Below, piece by piece: positions 51,281-59,273 of a DNA stretch of 64,000 nucleotides (positions are counted from its first letter, which is position 1; every line of letters starts with the position of its first letter). Made by a program: the position numbers and the translations under genes. Under the pieces are notes generated by a model. That model did not search any database, was not told where the DNA came from, and worked only from the letters and a program-made list of their open reading frames with translations. Origin of the DNA: JALYUA01 sp039933215 (GTDB lineage Bacteria; Acidobacteriota; Thermoanaerobaculia; UBA5066; Gp7-AA6); assembly GCA_039933215.1 (NCBI GenBank), contig JBDTOO010000012.1, positions 1-64,000 on the forward strand, in the 5' to 3' direction.

Positions 51281-52300
51281 ATGGTTCCCTTCATCATCCC
51301 CGGGGGCGGTGCGGGACGGAGATCGCGGGAGGAGAAGGGCGACGCGTCCGAGCGCCGCCAGAAGGCCCGCGAGACGGGCGCGGACGCCCGCCGATTCGTC
51401 AACCCGGTCAGCGTCACCGCCATGATCCTGATCGACGTCGTCGGCTTCGGAATCGCGATCGCGATCGACCGCGTTCCCGGCACGCCTCTCGTCCTCCTGG
51501 GTTCCACGCTCGCAGGACTGATCGCCCTCTTCTCGATCAAGGTCGCCCGGCAGTGGGAGCGCGCGGTGGTGCTCCGGTTCGGCCGGTTCGTGGGACTGAA
51601 GGGGCCCGGTCTCTTCGGCATCGTTCCGATCGTCGACACCGTCTCGCACCTGATCGACCAGCGCGTTCGCGTGACGGACGTGAGCGCCGAGTCCGCGCTG
51701 ACGCGGGACACCGTTCCCGTCAATGTCGACGCCATCGTCTTCTGGACGGTCTGGGACGCCCAGAAGTCCGTCCTCGAGGTCTCCGACTACATGGACGCCG
51801 TCATGATGTCCGCCCAAACGGCGCTGCGGGAAGCCATCGGGCGCCACCAGCTCGCGGAGATGATCACGGAGCGGGAGCAGCTCGGCAAGGAGCTCCAGAA
51901 GATCCTCGACGAGAAGACGAACCCCTGGGGAATCACGGTGCACTCGGTCGAGATCCGCGACGTGAAGATCCCCCAGGAGCTCGAGGACGCGATGAGCCGG
52001 CAGGCGCAGGCGGAACGGGAGCGCCAGGCCCGAATCATCCTCGGCACCGCGGAGACGGAGATCGCGGAGCGCTTCGTCAAGGCGGGGGAGGCCTACGCCG
52101 ACAAGCCGGTCGCGCTCCACCTGCGCGCGATGAACATGCTGTACGAGGCGATCAAGGAAAAGGGCTCGATGGTCATCGTCCCGTCGTCCGCCGTCGAGAC
52201 GATGGGGCTCGGCGGCCTCGCCGGGATGGCCGCGCTCGGCCGGCAAGCGCCGGAGCCGCCCCCCGCGGCCGGCACGATCCCGATCCCCCCGCGCGCCTGA
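51281..52300 (+). CDS. SPFH/band-7 protein (slipin/stomatin-like)
   Basis: 339-residue membrane scaffold protein. A hydrophobic segment (about 48-85, IDVVGFGIAIAI and LVLLGSTLAGLIALFSI) anchors it, then the SPFH core: RQWERAVVLRFGRFVGLKGPGLF, VRVTDVSAESALTRDTVPV, LREAIGRHQLAEMITEREQLG and GITVHSVEIRDVKIPQELEDAM, and a coiled coil (RQAQAERERQARIILGTAE). Slipins organise membrane microdomains. Followed by a Pro-rich tail (APEPPPAAGTIPIPPRA). Translationally coupled to the GntR gene, a common pairing in this type of bacterium. Confidence 0.93.
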   Translation: MVPFIIPGGGAGRRSREEKGDASERRQKARETGADARRFVNPVSVTAMILIDVVGFGIAIAIDRVPGTPLVLLGSTLAGLIALFSIKVARQWERAVVLRFGRFVGLKGPGLFGIVPIVDTVSHLIDQRVRVTDVSAESALTRDTVPVNVDAIVFWTVWDAQKSVLEVSDYMDAVMMSAQTALREAIGRHQLAEMITEREQLGKELQKILDEKTNPWGITVHSVEIRDVKIPQELEDAMSRQAQAERERQARIILGTAETEIAERFVKAGEAYADKPVALHLRAMNMLYEAIKEKGSMVIVPSSAVETMGLGGLAGMAALGRQAPEPPPAAGTIPIPPRA

Positions 52301-52316
52301 GGACGTCCTCTCTCTC

Positions 52317-52349
52317 CTTCTCTCTCCGCCTGGTGCGGGGAAGAGAAGG
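52317..52349. terminator. Imperfect hairpin after the SPFH gene
   Basis: CCTTCTCTCTCCGC and GCGGGGAAGAGAAGG can pair imperfectly around CTGGT. No T-tract, so a weak terminator or mRNA-end structure at best. Confidence 0.35.
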
Positions 52350-52408
52350 ATGAGGGGGCGGACGGCTGCGGCTGCTGGCCGATCCTGCGAACGGTAGACT
52401 TCCTCCCG

Positions 52409-54205
52409 GTGCACGAGCGTTCGTCGACCAGCGCGCGGAGCCCGGTCTTCGCGGCGATCCTCCTGGCGTCCGCGGCGGCCTGCGCCACCGCCACGCGGTC
52501 CGCGCCCGCCCCGCTTTCTCTCTCCTCTCTCTCTCTCGACGAGAAGATCGGCCAGCTCTTCGTCTACGCGTCGACCGGTCGATTCATGAACGAGGAGTCC
52601 CCCGAGTACCGCGAGCTCCTCCACCAGGTCCGCGACAACCACGTCGGCGGAGTGATGTGGTTTCTCTCGTCGGGTGTTTACGAGACCGCGTTCCTGAACC
52701 GCAAGCTGCAGGCCGCCGCGCGCACGCCGCTCCTCGTGGCGGCGGACCTCGAGGCGGGGATCGGCATGCGGTTCCAGGACACAACATACTGGCCGTGGCC
52801 CATGGCCATCGCCGCGACGGGCGATCCGGCTCTCGCCGAGAGCGAGGGAAGGATCGTGGCGGAGGAAGCGCGGGCGCTCGGCCTGAACCAGATCTACGCG
52901 CCGGTGGCCGACGTCAACGTGAACCCCCGCAACCCGGCGATCAACGTCCGGAGCTTCGGCGAGGACCCCCGGGAGGTCGGCCGGTTCGTCGCGGCTTTCG
53001 TCCGCGGCGTGCAGGGCGGGGGAGTGCTGGCGACCGTGAAGCACTTCCCCGGCCACGGCGGCACGCCGAGCGACTCGCATCGCTCGCTGCCGGTCCTGGA
53101 GAGGACCTCAGCCGAGCTCGACGCCGTGGAGCTCGTTCCCTTTCGCGCCGCGATCGAGGCGGGCGTCGGATCCGTGATGACCGCGCACCTGTCCGTGCCG
53201 AGCCTCGACCCGTCGCCCGCGCCGCCGCGGCCGGGCGGCGCCCTGGAGAACCCCTACACGCGCGATGTGGTCGAGGTCACGGCGAACGCAACGGTGCCGG
53301 CGAGCCTTTCGGAGCTCATCACCGGCGGCCTGCTCCGGAGACGACTCGGCTTCCGCGGACTGGTCGTCACCGACGCGGTGGACATGGGGGGCATCGTCGA
53401 CCACTTCGACGCGGGGGAAGCGGCCGTGCGCGCGATCCTCGCCGGCGCCGACCAGGTGCTGAAGTCCCCCGACGTCGGCGCCGCGGTCGCGGGAGTCCGC
53501 CGGGCGGTCGAGAGCGGACGGATCCCGCTCGCGGCCGTCGACGCCGCCGTGGCGCGCGTGCTCGCGGCCAAGGCTCGCTTTCCGGCGGCGGACGCGGATC
53601 CGGAGCGGATCTTCCGCGTGGTAGACCGGCCGGACCATCGCGCCGTCGCCGAGGAGATCGCCCGCCGTTCGCTGACGCTCGTCCGCCGGGATCCCGCCGC
53701 GTGGCCGATTCACCGGGAGAGCCGCGTCGCGCACGTCGTCGTCACGGACCAGCCCCGGCTGTCGGAGGATCTGACCGGGGAGCTGCGGCGAAGGCTCTCG
53801 CACCCGCCCGCCGCGTTCCTGCTCGACCCGCTCTCGACCGCCGCGGACGTCGAGACGACGCTGGCCGGCGCGGCGCAGTCGGAAACCGTGCTGATCTCGA
53901 TCTTCGCGCGGTTCCAGAGCGGCAGGGGCTCGATCGGCATCCCGGACGGGGCGCGCGCCGCGGTCGAGCGGATCCTGGCCGGCCCGGTCCCCACGGTCGT
54001 CGTCGTATTCGGAAGCCCGTATCTCCTGTCCGACTTTCCCGGCGTCCGCTCGGCGCTCGTCGCCTGGGGGAGCCAGGCCGAGGCGCAGTCGGCCGCGGCG
54101 CGGGCCGTCTTCGGCGAGGCGGCCGTCGGAGGAAGGCTGCCCGTGACGATTCCGGGGATCGCCGACCGGGGCGCCGGGATCCCGGTGGAGGCCGCGCCGC
54201 GATGA
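52409..54205 (+). CDS. nagZ: GH3 beta-N-acetylglucosaminidase (NagZ type), lipoprotein
   Basis: 598-residue GH3 enzyme with a lipoprotein signal (lipobox SAAAC, about C25). The NagZ loop KHFPGHGGTPSDSH (K211 onward) carries the Asp-His catalytic dyad; the nucleophile is in VVTDAVDMGGI. It should release GlcNAc from murein fragments. A C-terminal domain (about 410-598) as in Bacillus NagZ-type secreted forms is present, unlike the short cytoplasmic NagZ of E. coli. GTG 52409 has TAGACT (52395-52400) 8 bases upstream and no Shine-Dalgarno. First of four overlapping genes. Confidence 0.9.
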   Translation: MHERSSTSARSPVFAAILLASAAACATATRSAPAPLSLSSLSLDEKIGQLFVYASTGRFMNEESPEYRELLHQVRDNHVGGVMWFLSSGVYETAFLNRKLQAAARTPLLVAADLEAGIGMRFQDTTYWPWPMAIAATGDPALAESEGRIVAEEARALGLNQIYAPVADVNVNPRNPAINVRSFGEDPREVGRFVAAFVRGVQGGGVLATVKHFPGHGGTPSDSHRSLPVLERTSAELDAVELVPFRAAIEAGVGSVMTAHLSVPSLDPSPAPPRPGGALENPYTRDVVEVTANATVPASLSELITGGLLRRRLGFRGLVVTDAVDMGGIVDHFDAGEAAVRAILAGADQVLKSPDVGAAVAGVRRAVESGRIPLAAVDAAVARVLAAKARFPAADADPERIFRVVDRPDHRAVAEEIARRSLTLVRRDPAAWPIHRESRVAHVVVTDQPRLSEDLTGELRRRLSHPPAAFLLDPLSTAADVETTLAGAAQSETVLISIFARFQSGRGSIGIPDGARAAVERILAGPVPTVVVVFGSPYLLSDFPGVRSALVAWGSQAEAQSAAARAVFGEAAVGGRLPVTIPGIADRGAGIPVEAAPR

Positions 54206-56019
54206 AGCTCTCGGCGATCGACTTCGCGATCCTGGCGGGCTACTTCGCGCTCGTCCTGACGCTCGGGCTCTTCTTCGCGCGCCGCGCGAAGAGGTCGATG
54301 CTCGACTACTTCCTCTCGAACCGTTCGATGCCGTGGTGGCTCGCCGGCACCGCCATGGTCGCGACGACATTCTCCGCGGACACCCCCCTGGCGGTGACCG
54401 AGATGGTCGCGAAGAACGGCGTCGCCGGCAACTGGCTCTGGTGGTCGATGCTGCCGTCCGGGATGCTCACCGTTTTCTTCTTCGCGCGCCTGTGGCGCCG
54501 CGCGGCGGTCGTGACGGACGTCGAGCTGACGGAGCTGCGCTATTCCGGCCGGCCAGCGGCGTTTCTTCGCGGGTTCCGCGCCGGGTACATGGGCCTCCTG
54601 GTCAACATGCTCGTCATGGGGTGGGTGAACCTCGGCATGTCGAAGGTGATCGCGGGGACGCTCGGCATCTCGCGGTGGCCGGCTCTCTCCGTCTGTCTCT
54701 TCCTCACCTTCATTTACACCGTGGTCTCCGGGTACTGGGGCGTGGCGGCGAACCACGGAGTGCAGTACCTCTTCGAGATGGGCGGAGCGATCGTCCTCGC
54801 CGTCGTCTCCGTCGGAGCGGTCGGCGGAATCGAGGCGCTGAAGCTGCGCGTCGGCGCCGCCCATCCGGCGGGGTCTCCCGCGGGAACGACGTTCGGCTCC
54901 GCGGATGCCATTCTTTCCCTCTGGCCCGTGGGACGGGATCCCTCCTGGGCTCTCCCCGTGATCTCTTTCGCCGGGCTCCTCGCCCTGAACTGGTGGGCAT
55001 CGTGGTATCCCGGCGCGGAGCCGGGCGGCGGCGGCTACGTCGCCCAGAACATGCTCGCCTGCAAGGACGAGTGGAACAGCCGCTCGGCGGCGCTCTTCTT
55101 CAACGTGGCGCACTACGCGCTGCGCAGCTGGCCCTGGGTCGTCACCGCGCTCTGTTCGCTCGCCATCTACGGCGGGTCGGTGAAGAACGCGGCGGGCGTC
55201 GAAGACCCGGGGCTGAACTACGTCCGAATGATGGTCGACTACCTGCCCGCAGGCTTGCGCGGGCTGATGCTCGCGTCGTTCGCGGCCGCCTACACGTCCA
55301 CGCAGGCCACGCAAATGAACTGGGGCTCGAGCTACCTCATGAACGACCTCTACCGACGCTTCATCCGGCGCGACGCCTCGGAGCGGCACTACGTGATGGC
55401 CTCGCGCATCGCGACCTTCTTCACGCTGGTGCTTTCGATCATCGTGACGATCTTCATGGACCAGATCAGCAAGGTGTGGGAGCTGCTGCTGACCCTCGGC
55501 GCCGGCACCGGGCTCGTGTACATCCTCCGGTGGTACTGGTGGCGGATCAATGCCTGGTCGGAAGTCTCCGCGATGGCGTCCGCGCTCGTGACCTCGGTCG
55601 GGCTGCGGATGGCGGGGTCCCGGGTCCCGGCGCTCGATCCGGCGCGGCCGGAGGGCTTCGCCCTGAACCTGATCCTGACCACGATTGTGACGACGGGCGT
55701 CTGGGTCGCCGTCACCTTCGCGACTCGTCCCGAGTCGAATGCCACGCTCGAGGCGTTCTACCGGAAGGTCCGTCCGGCCGGGAACGGATGGGCGCCGTTC
55801 GCGCGCTCGACGGGGATCGCTCCGCCCCCGGGCGAGATCGGCCGCAGCTTCCTGTTCTGGCTCCTCGGGATCTGCGTCGTGTACTCGATCATGTTCGCCG
55901 CGGGCGGCGTGATCTTCCACCGGCCGCGGCAGGCGCTGGCCTTCGGAATCCTTCTCGCCGTCTCCGGATCGCTCCTGGTGCGCGGCCTCGCGCGGGAGAA
56001 GGAGCCGGGCAAGGCGTGA
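54202..56019 (+). CDS. SSS-family sodium:solute symporter
   Basis: 605-residue symporter with 13 or so helices: SAIDFAILAGYFALVLTLGL, the SNRSMPWWLAGTAMVATTFS motif, the conserved LLASFAAAYTSTQATQMNWG (sodium-site region), and long C-terminal loops. Family members take up sugars, sialic acid or amino acids with sodium. Between nagZ and the muramidase gene it is likely to import GlcNAc, MurNAc or a muropeptide; that is inference from position. ATG 54202 overlaps the nagZ stop (ATGA). Confidence 0.92.
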   Translation: MKLSAIDFAILAGYFALVLTLGLFFARRAKRSMLDYFLSNRSMPWWLAGTAMVATTFSADTPLAVTEMVAKNGVAGNWLWWSMLPSGMLTVFFFARLWRRAAVVTDVELTELRYSGRPAAFLRGFRAGYMGLLVNMLVMGWVNLGMSKVIAGTLGISRWPALSVCLFLTFIYTVVSGYWGVAANHGVQYLFEMGGAIVLAVVSVGAVGGIEALKLRVGAAHPAGSPAGTTFGSADAILSLWPVGRDPSWALPVISFAGLLALNWWASWYPGAEPGGGGYVAQNMLACKDEWNSRSAALFFNVAHYALRSWPWVVTALCSLAIYGGSVKNAAGVEDPGLNYVRMMVDYLPAGLRGLMLASFAAAYTSTQATQMNWGSSYLMNDLYRRFIRRDASERHYVMASRIATFFTLVLSIIVTIFMDQISKVWELLLTLGAGTGLVYILRWYWWRINAWSEVSAMASALVTSVGLRMAGSRVPALDPARPEGFALNLILTTIVTTGVWVAVTFATRPESNATLEAFYRKVRPAGNGWAPFARSTGIAPPPGEIGRSFLFWLLGICVVYSIMFAAGGVIFHRPRQALAFGILLAVSGSLLVRGLAREKEPGKA

Positions 56020-58382
56020 TCGCGGCGCTGCTTCTCGCGGCGGCCTCCATGGCGGCCCACCGGCCCGCCCCGGCTCGGCTCGCCCGCGTCGCCGCGGTCG
56101 TCGAGGAGGCGATCGCCGCGCACGAGCTGCCGGGGGCGGTCGTCCTCGTCGGCCGCGGGTCGCGGACGGAGCTGCGGCAGGCATTCGGCTCGCGCGCGGT
56201 CGCGCCCGCAACGGAGCCGATGACGGTGGAAACGATCTTCGACGTGGCCTCCCTCACGAAGGTCGTCGCGACGGCGCCGTCCGTGATGATCCTGGTCGAG
56301 GAGGGGAGGATCCGCCTGGCGGATCCCGTCACGCGCTACATCCCGGAGTTCGCGCCGGCCGGAGGCGACCGCGCGAAGGTGACCGTCGAGCAGCTCCTCC
56401 TCCACCGGGCGGGATTTCCTCCCGACGACCCGCTCGAGCTCTACACGGGCTCCCGCGACGAGATCTTCGCCCGCAAGTTCGCGCAACCGCTGACGTCGAA
56501 GCCGGGTTCCGAGTTCGTCTACTCCGACGTCGGTTTCGAGGTGCTGGGCGAGATCGTGCGCCGGGTCGCCGGGGAGGGCCTCGATCGATTCTCGGAGAGG
56601 CGGATCTTCCGGCCTCTCGGGATGAGGGACACGGGCTTCCGGCCCGCCGGGGCGGCACCGTCCGACGCCGCGCGGATCGCCCCCACGGAGCGGCGCGAAG
56701 ACCGCTGGATGCGCGGGGAGGTGCACGATCCGCGCGCCTGGGCGGTCGGCGGGGTCGCGGGGCACGCGGGCCTATTCTCGACGGCCGACGATCTCGCCCG
56801 GTTCTGCCGGATGATCCTCGCGGGCGGCGCTCTCGGGCCCGTCCGCGTCCTCTCGCCGCTCTCGGTCGAGGCCCTGACACGCCCGCGCTACTTTCCCGAC
56901 GGGAACGTCCGCGCTCTCGGCTTCGACGTCGACACCGCGTTCTCGAGCAACCGCGGCGATCTCTTTCCCCCGGGTTCCTTCGGGCACACCGGCTTCACGG
57001 GGACGAGCGTGTGGCTGGACCCGACCTCCGGCGCCTTCGTCGTGTTTCTCTCGAATCGCGTGCACCCGGAGGGAAAGGGAAACGTCGTCCGCATCCGGTC
57101 TCTCGTCGCCAGCATCGCGGCGGCCGGCATCGACACGCGCGCGGCCGCTCGGAAGCCGGCGGCTCCGCTGCTTCCGCCGGCGCGGGTGGTGCGGTCGGGG
57201 GTCGACATGCTGGTCGAGGAGGCTTTCCGGCCGCTCGCCGGCCGGCGCGTCGGGCTCCTCACGAACCCGACGGGTCTGGCACGCGATGGAAGGCCGACGG
57301 CGGTGGTGCTCTCCTCCCCGGAGGCGAAGAAGGCCGGAGTCACGCTCGTCCGTCTCTTCTCGCCCGAGCACGGCTTCCGCGCCGAGGCCGACGCGGCCGT
57401 CGCGGACGGGACCGATTCCACGACGGGCCGCCCGATCGTCTCCCTCTACGGGGAGAGCCAGCGGCCCACGCGGGAGGCGCTCTCGGATCTCGACGCGGTG
57501 GTCATCGACCTCCAGGACGTCGGGACGCGCTTCTACACCTACGTGACGACCGCCGCCTTCCTCCTCGAAGAGGCCGCGAAGGCGAAGATTTCAGTCGTCG
57601 TGCTCGACCGGCCGGATCCCGTGACCGGAACGGCCGTGGACGGCCCGCTCGCCGACCGCGACAGGCTGTCGTTCACGGCGTACCACGACATCCCGATCCA
57701 GTACGGGATGACGCCGGGCGAGCTCTTGCGCCTCTTCGACGCCGAAAAGCATCTCGGCGCGCGGATCGAGGTCGTGCGGATGCGCGGCTGGTCGCGCGAC
57801 CTCTGGTACGACGAGACCGGCCTCGAATGGGTGAACCCCTCTCCCAACATGCGCTCGCTCGCGGCTGCGGCGCTCTATCCGGGCATCGGAATGCTGGAGA
57901 CGACGAACGTGTCCGTCGGAAGAGGCACGGAAACCCCGTTCGAGGTCCTCGGCGCCCCGTGGATCGACGCCTCGCGGCTCGCCGCCTACCTCTCGGGCCG
58001 GCGGATCGCCGGAGTCCGGTTCTCGCCCGTCCACTTCACGCCGGCGTCGTCGGTCCACGCGGGCGCGCGCTGCGGCGGCGTGCGGATCGACGTCACGGAC
58101 CGCGCCGCGCTCCGCGCCGTGTCGCTCGGGATCGAGATCGCCTGCGCCCTGCGCGCCCTCTTTCCGGCGGACTGGGACCGCAGCGGGCTGGGCGTCTTGA
58201 TCGCGAACGCGAACACCATCGCGCGCATCGAGCGCGGCGAGGCGCCGGAAGCCATCGCGGCGTCGTGGGCGCCGGGCCTCGCCCGGTTTCGCGAGCGCCG
58301 CGCGAAGTGGCTGATTTACCCCGACCCGGACCCGGCCGCGTATCCCGACCGGCACGCAGCCAGGCCGGGGGTCACACCCTGA
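56016..58382 (+). CDS. Fusion of AmiE-like serine hydrolase and NamZ exo-N-acetylmuramidase
   Basis: 788-residue two-domain enzyme. Residues 22-375 are a class-C-beta-lactamase-fold hydrolase: S79-L-T-K82 nucleophile motif, YSDVGFEVLGEIV in place of YxN, and FGHTGFTGTS for the KTG site. Residues 390-788 are a DUF1343/GH171 NamZ domain: LFSPEHGFRAEAD, VVIDLQDVGTRFYTYV, PNPSPNMRSL-like VNPSPNMRSLAA, LETTNVSVGRGTETPFE. In Bacillus subtilis AmiE (an amidase of the same hydrolase fold), NamZ and NagZ are separate neighbours that strip peptide, MurNAc and GlcNAc from murein. Here two of them are one polypeptide. N-terminus is a short hydrophobic stretch (IAALLLAAASMAA), so probably exported. GTG 56016 overlaps the symporter stop. 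Confidence 0.9.
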   Translation: MIAALLLAAASMAAHRPAPARLARVAAVVEEAIAAHELPGAVVLVGRGSRTELRQAFGSRAVAPATEPMTVETIFDVASLTKVVATAPSVMILVEEGRIRLADPVTRYIPEFAPAGGDRAKVTVEQLLLHRAGFPPDDPLELYTGSRDEIFARKFAQPLTSKPGSEFVYSDVGFEVLGEIVRRVAGEGLDRFSERRIFRPLGMRDTGFRPAGAAPSDAARIAPTERREDRWMRGEVHDPRAWAVGGVAGHAGLFSTADDLARFCRMILAGGALGPVRVLSPLSVEALTRPRYFPDGNVRALGFDVDTAFSSNRGDLFPPGSFGHTGFTGTSVWLDPTSGAFVVFLSNRVHPEGKGNVVRIRSLVASIAAAGIDTRAAARKPAAPLLPPARVVRSGVDMLVEEAFRPLAGRRVGLLTNPTGLARDGRPTAVVLSSPEAKKAGVTLVRLFSPEHGFRAEADAAVADGTDSTTGRPIVSLYGESQRPTREALSDLDAVVIDLQDVGTRFYTYVTTAAFLLEEAAKAKISVVVLDRPDPVTGTAVDGPLADRDRLSFTAYHDIPIQYGMTPGELLRLFDAEKHLGARIEVVRMRGWSRDLWYDETGLEWVNPSPNMRSLAAAALYPGIGMLETTNVSVGRGTETPFEVLGAPWIDASRLAAYLSGRRIAGVRFSPVHFTPASSVHAGARCGGVRIDVTDRAALRAVSLGIEIACALRALFPADWDRSGLGVLIANANTIARIERGEAPEAIAASWAPGLARFRERRAKWLIYPDPDPAAYPDRHAARPGVTP

Positions 58383-59203
58383 CGGCCGCCGCACACGATG
58401 CGGCAACCCTCGGCCGCTCGCTCGCCGCTCTCGATCTCGGCTGGCTCTCGCTGCGCGAGACCCTCCACCCGGCCGGCTTCCGCATCGCGCCGCACAGCCA
58501 CGAGAACGCGACCGTCAATTTCCTGATCGAGGGCGGCTTCGAGGAGGCCCTGGGCGCCCGGTCCTGGGACGTCCGGAGGTCGCTCGTGATCGGAAAACCG
58601 CCGGGCGAGCCGCACGCCAACGCGTACGGTGCCGCGGGCGCGCGCTGCCTCTTGGTCGAGCTCAAGGGCGAGCCCTCGTTCGGGCTGCCCGCCCTGTTCA
58701 CGGAGCCGGTCGTCTTCGAGAGCGAGCTCGCGACGGCGGCGAGCCTCGGTCTGGAGCGGGAGCTGCGCCTCGCGGATCCCGCGACGCCGCTGGTGGCGGA
58801 AGGGATCTTCTTCGAGCTCATGGCCTCCCTCGAGATTCCGTCGCGGCTCTCGTCCGCCCGACCGGGCTGGCTCGACCGCGCGATCGCGCTCATCGAAGAC
58901 CGCCTCTTCGAGCCGCTCTCGGTCGCGGAGATCGCGCGGGAGGCGGGCGTCCATCCCGTGCATCTCGCCCGGGAGTTTCGCCGCCACCTCCACCTCTCCC
59001 CGGGCGAGCTCGTGCGGCTCCAGCGGCTCGCCTGGGCGCGGGATCGCCTCCGGCGATCGAGTCTTCCGGTCGCCGCCATCGCGGCCGCGGCGGGCTTCTC
59101 CGACCAGAGTCATCTGACCCGCCGTTTCCGGGCGCGCTACGGAATCTCCCCATCGGTTTACCGCCGCCGGACCGCGACACCCGAAACGTTTCAACCGTTC
59201 TAG
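58379..59203 (+). CDS. AraC-family transcriptional regulator, CTG start
   Basis: 274-residue regulator: cupin-like N-terminus (APHSHENATVNFLIEGG; GKPPGEPHANAYG) and C-terminal AraC helix-turn-helix pair (LSVAEIAREAGVHPVHLARE; IAAAAGFSDQSHLTRRFRARYGISPSVYRRR). It ends an operon of cell-wall sugar genes and is likely their regulator, in the role MurR has in Bacillus. The frame has no ATG, GTG or TTG near its beginning. The CTG at 58379-58381 overlaps the preceding stop as CTGA, the same 4-base geometry as ATGA and GTGA at the two upstream junctions. A GTG about 24 codons further up inside the NamZ gene is the only alternative. Confidence 0.87.
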   Translation: MTAAAHDAATLGRSLAALDLGWLSLRETLHPAGFRIAPHSHENATVNFLIEGGFEEALGARSWDVRRSLVIGKPPGEPHANAYGAAGARCLLVELKGEPSFGLPALFTEPVVFESELATAASLGLERELRLADPATPLVAEGIFFELMASLEIPSRLSSARPGWLDRAIALIEDRLFEPLSVAEIAREAGVHPVHLAREFRRHLHLSPGELVRLQRLAWARDRLRRSSLPVAAIAAAAGFSDQSHLTRRFRARYGISPSVYRRRTATPETFQPF

Positions 59204-59205
59204 AC

Positions 59206-59223
59206 CTCCGGGGACCCCCGGAG
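59206..59223 (+). terminator. Short GC hairpin after the AraC gene
   Basis: CTCCGGGG (59206-59213) pairs with CCCCGGAG (59216-59223), immediately after the stop. No T-tract follows, so termination is uncertain. Confidence 0.45.
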
Positions 59224-59273
59224 CAGGATCGCCCGGACGGATCGCCCGTCGCGAAGCTCTCCTGGAGGACCCC

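Noticed and set aside
56016..58382. Beta-lactamase resistance gene
   Set aside because: The serine hydrolase domain is fused to NamZ and sits between murein-sugar genes; the AmiE-type role explains it better.
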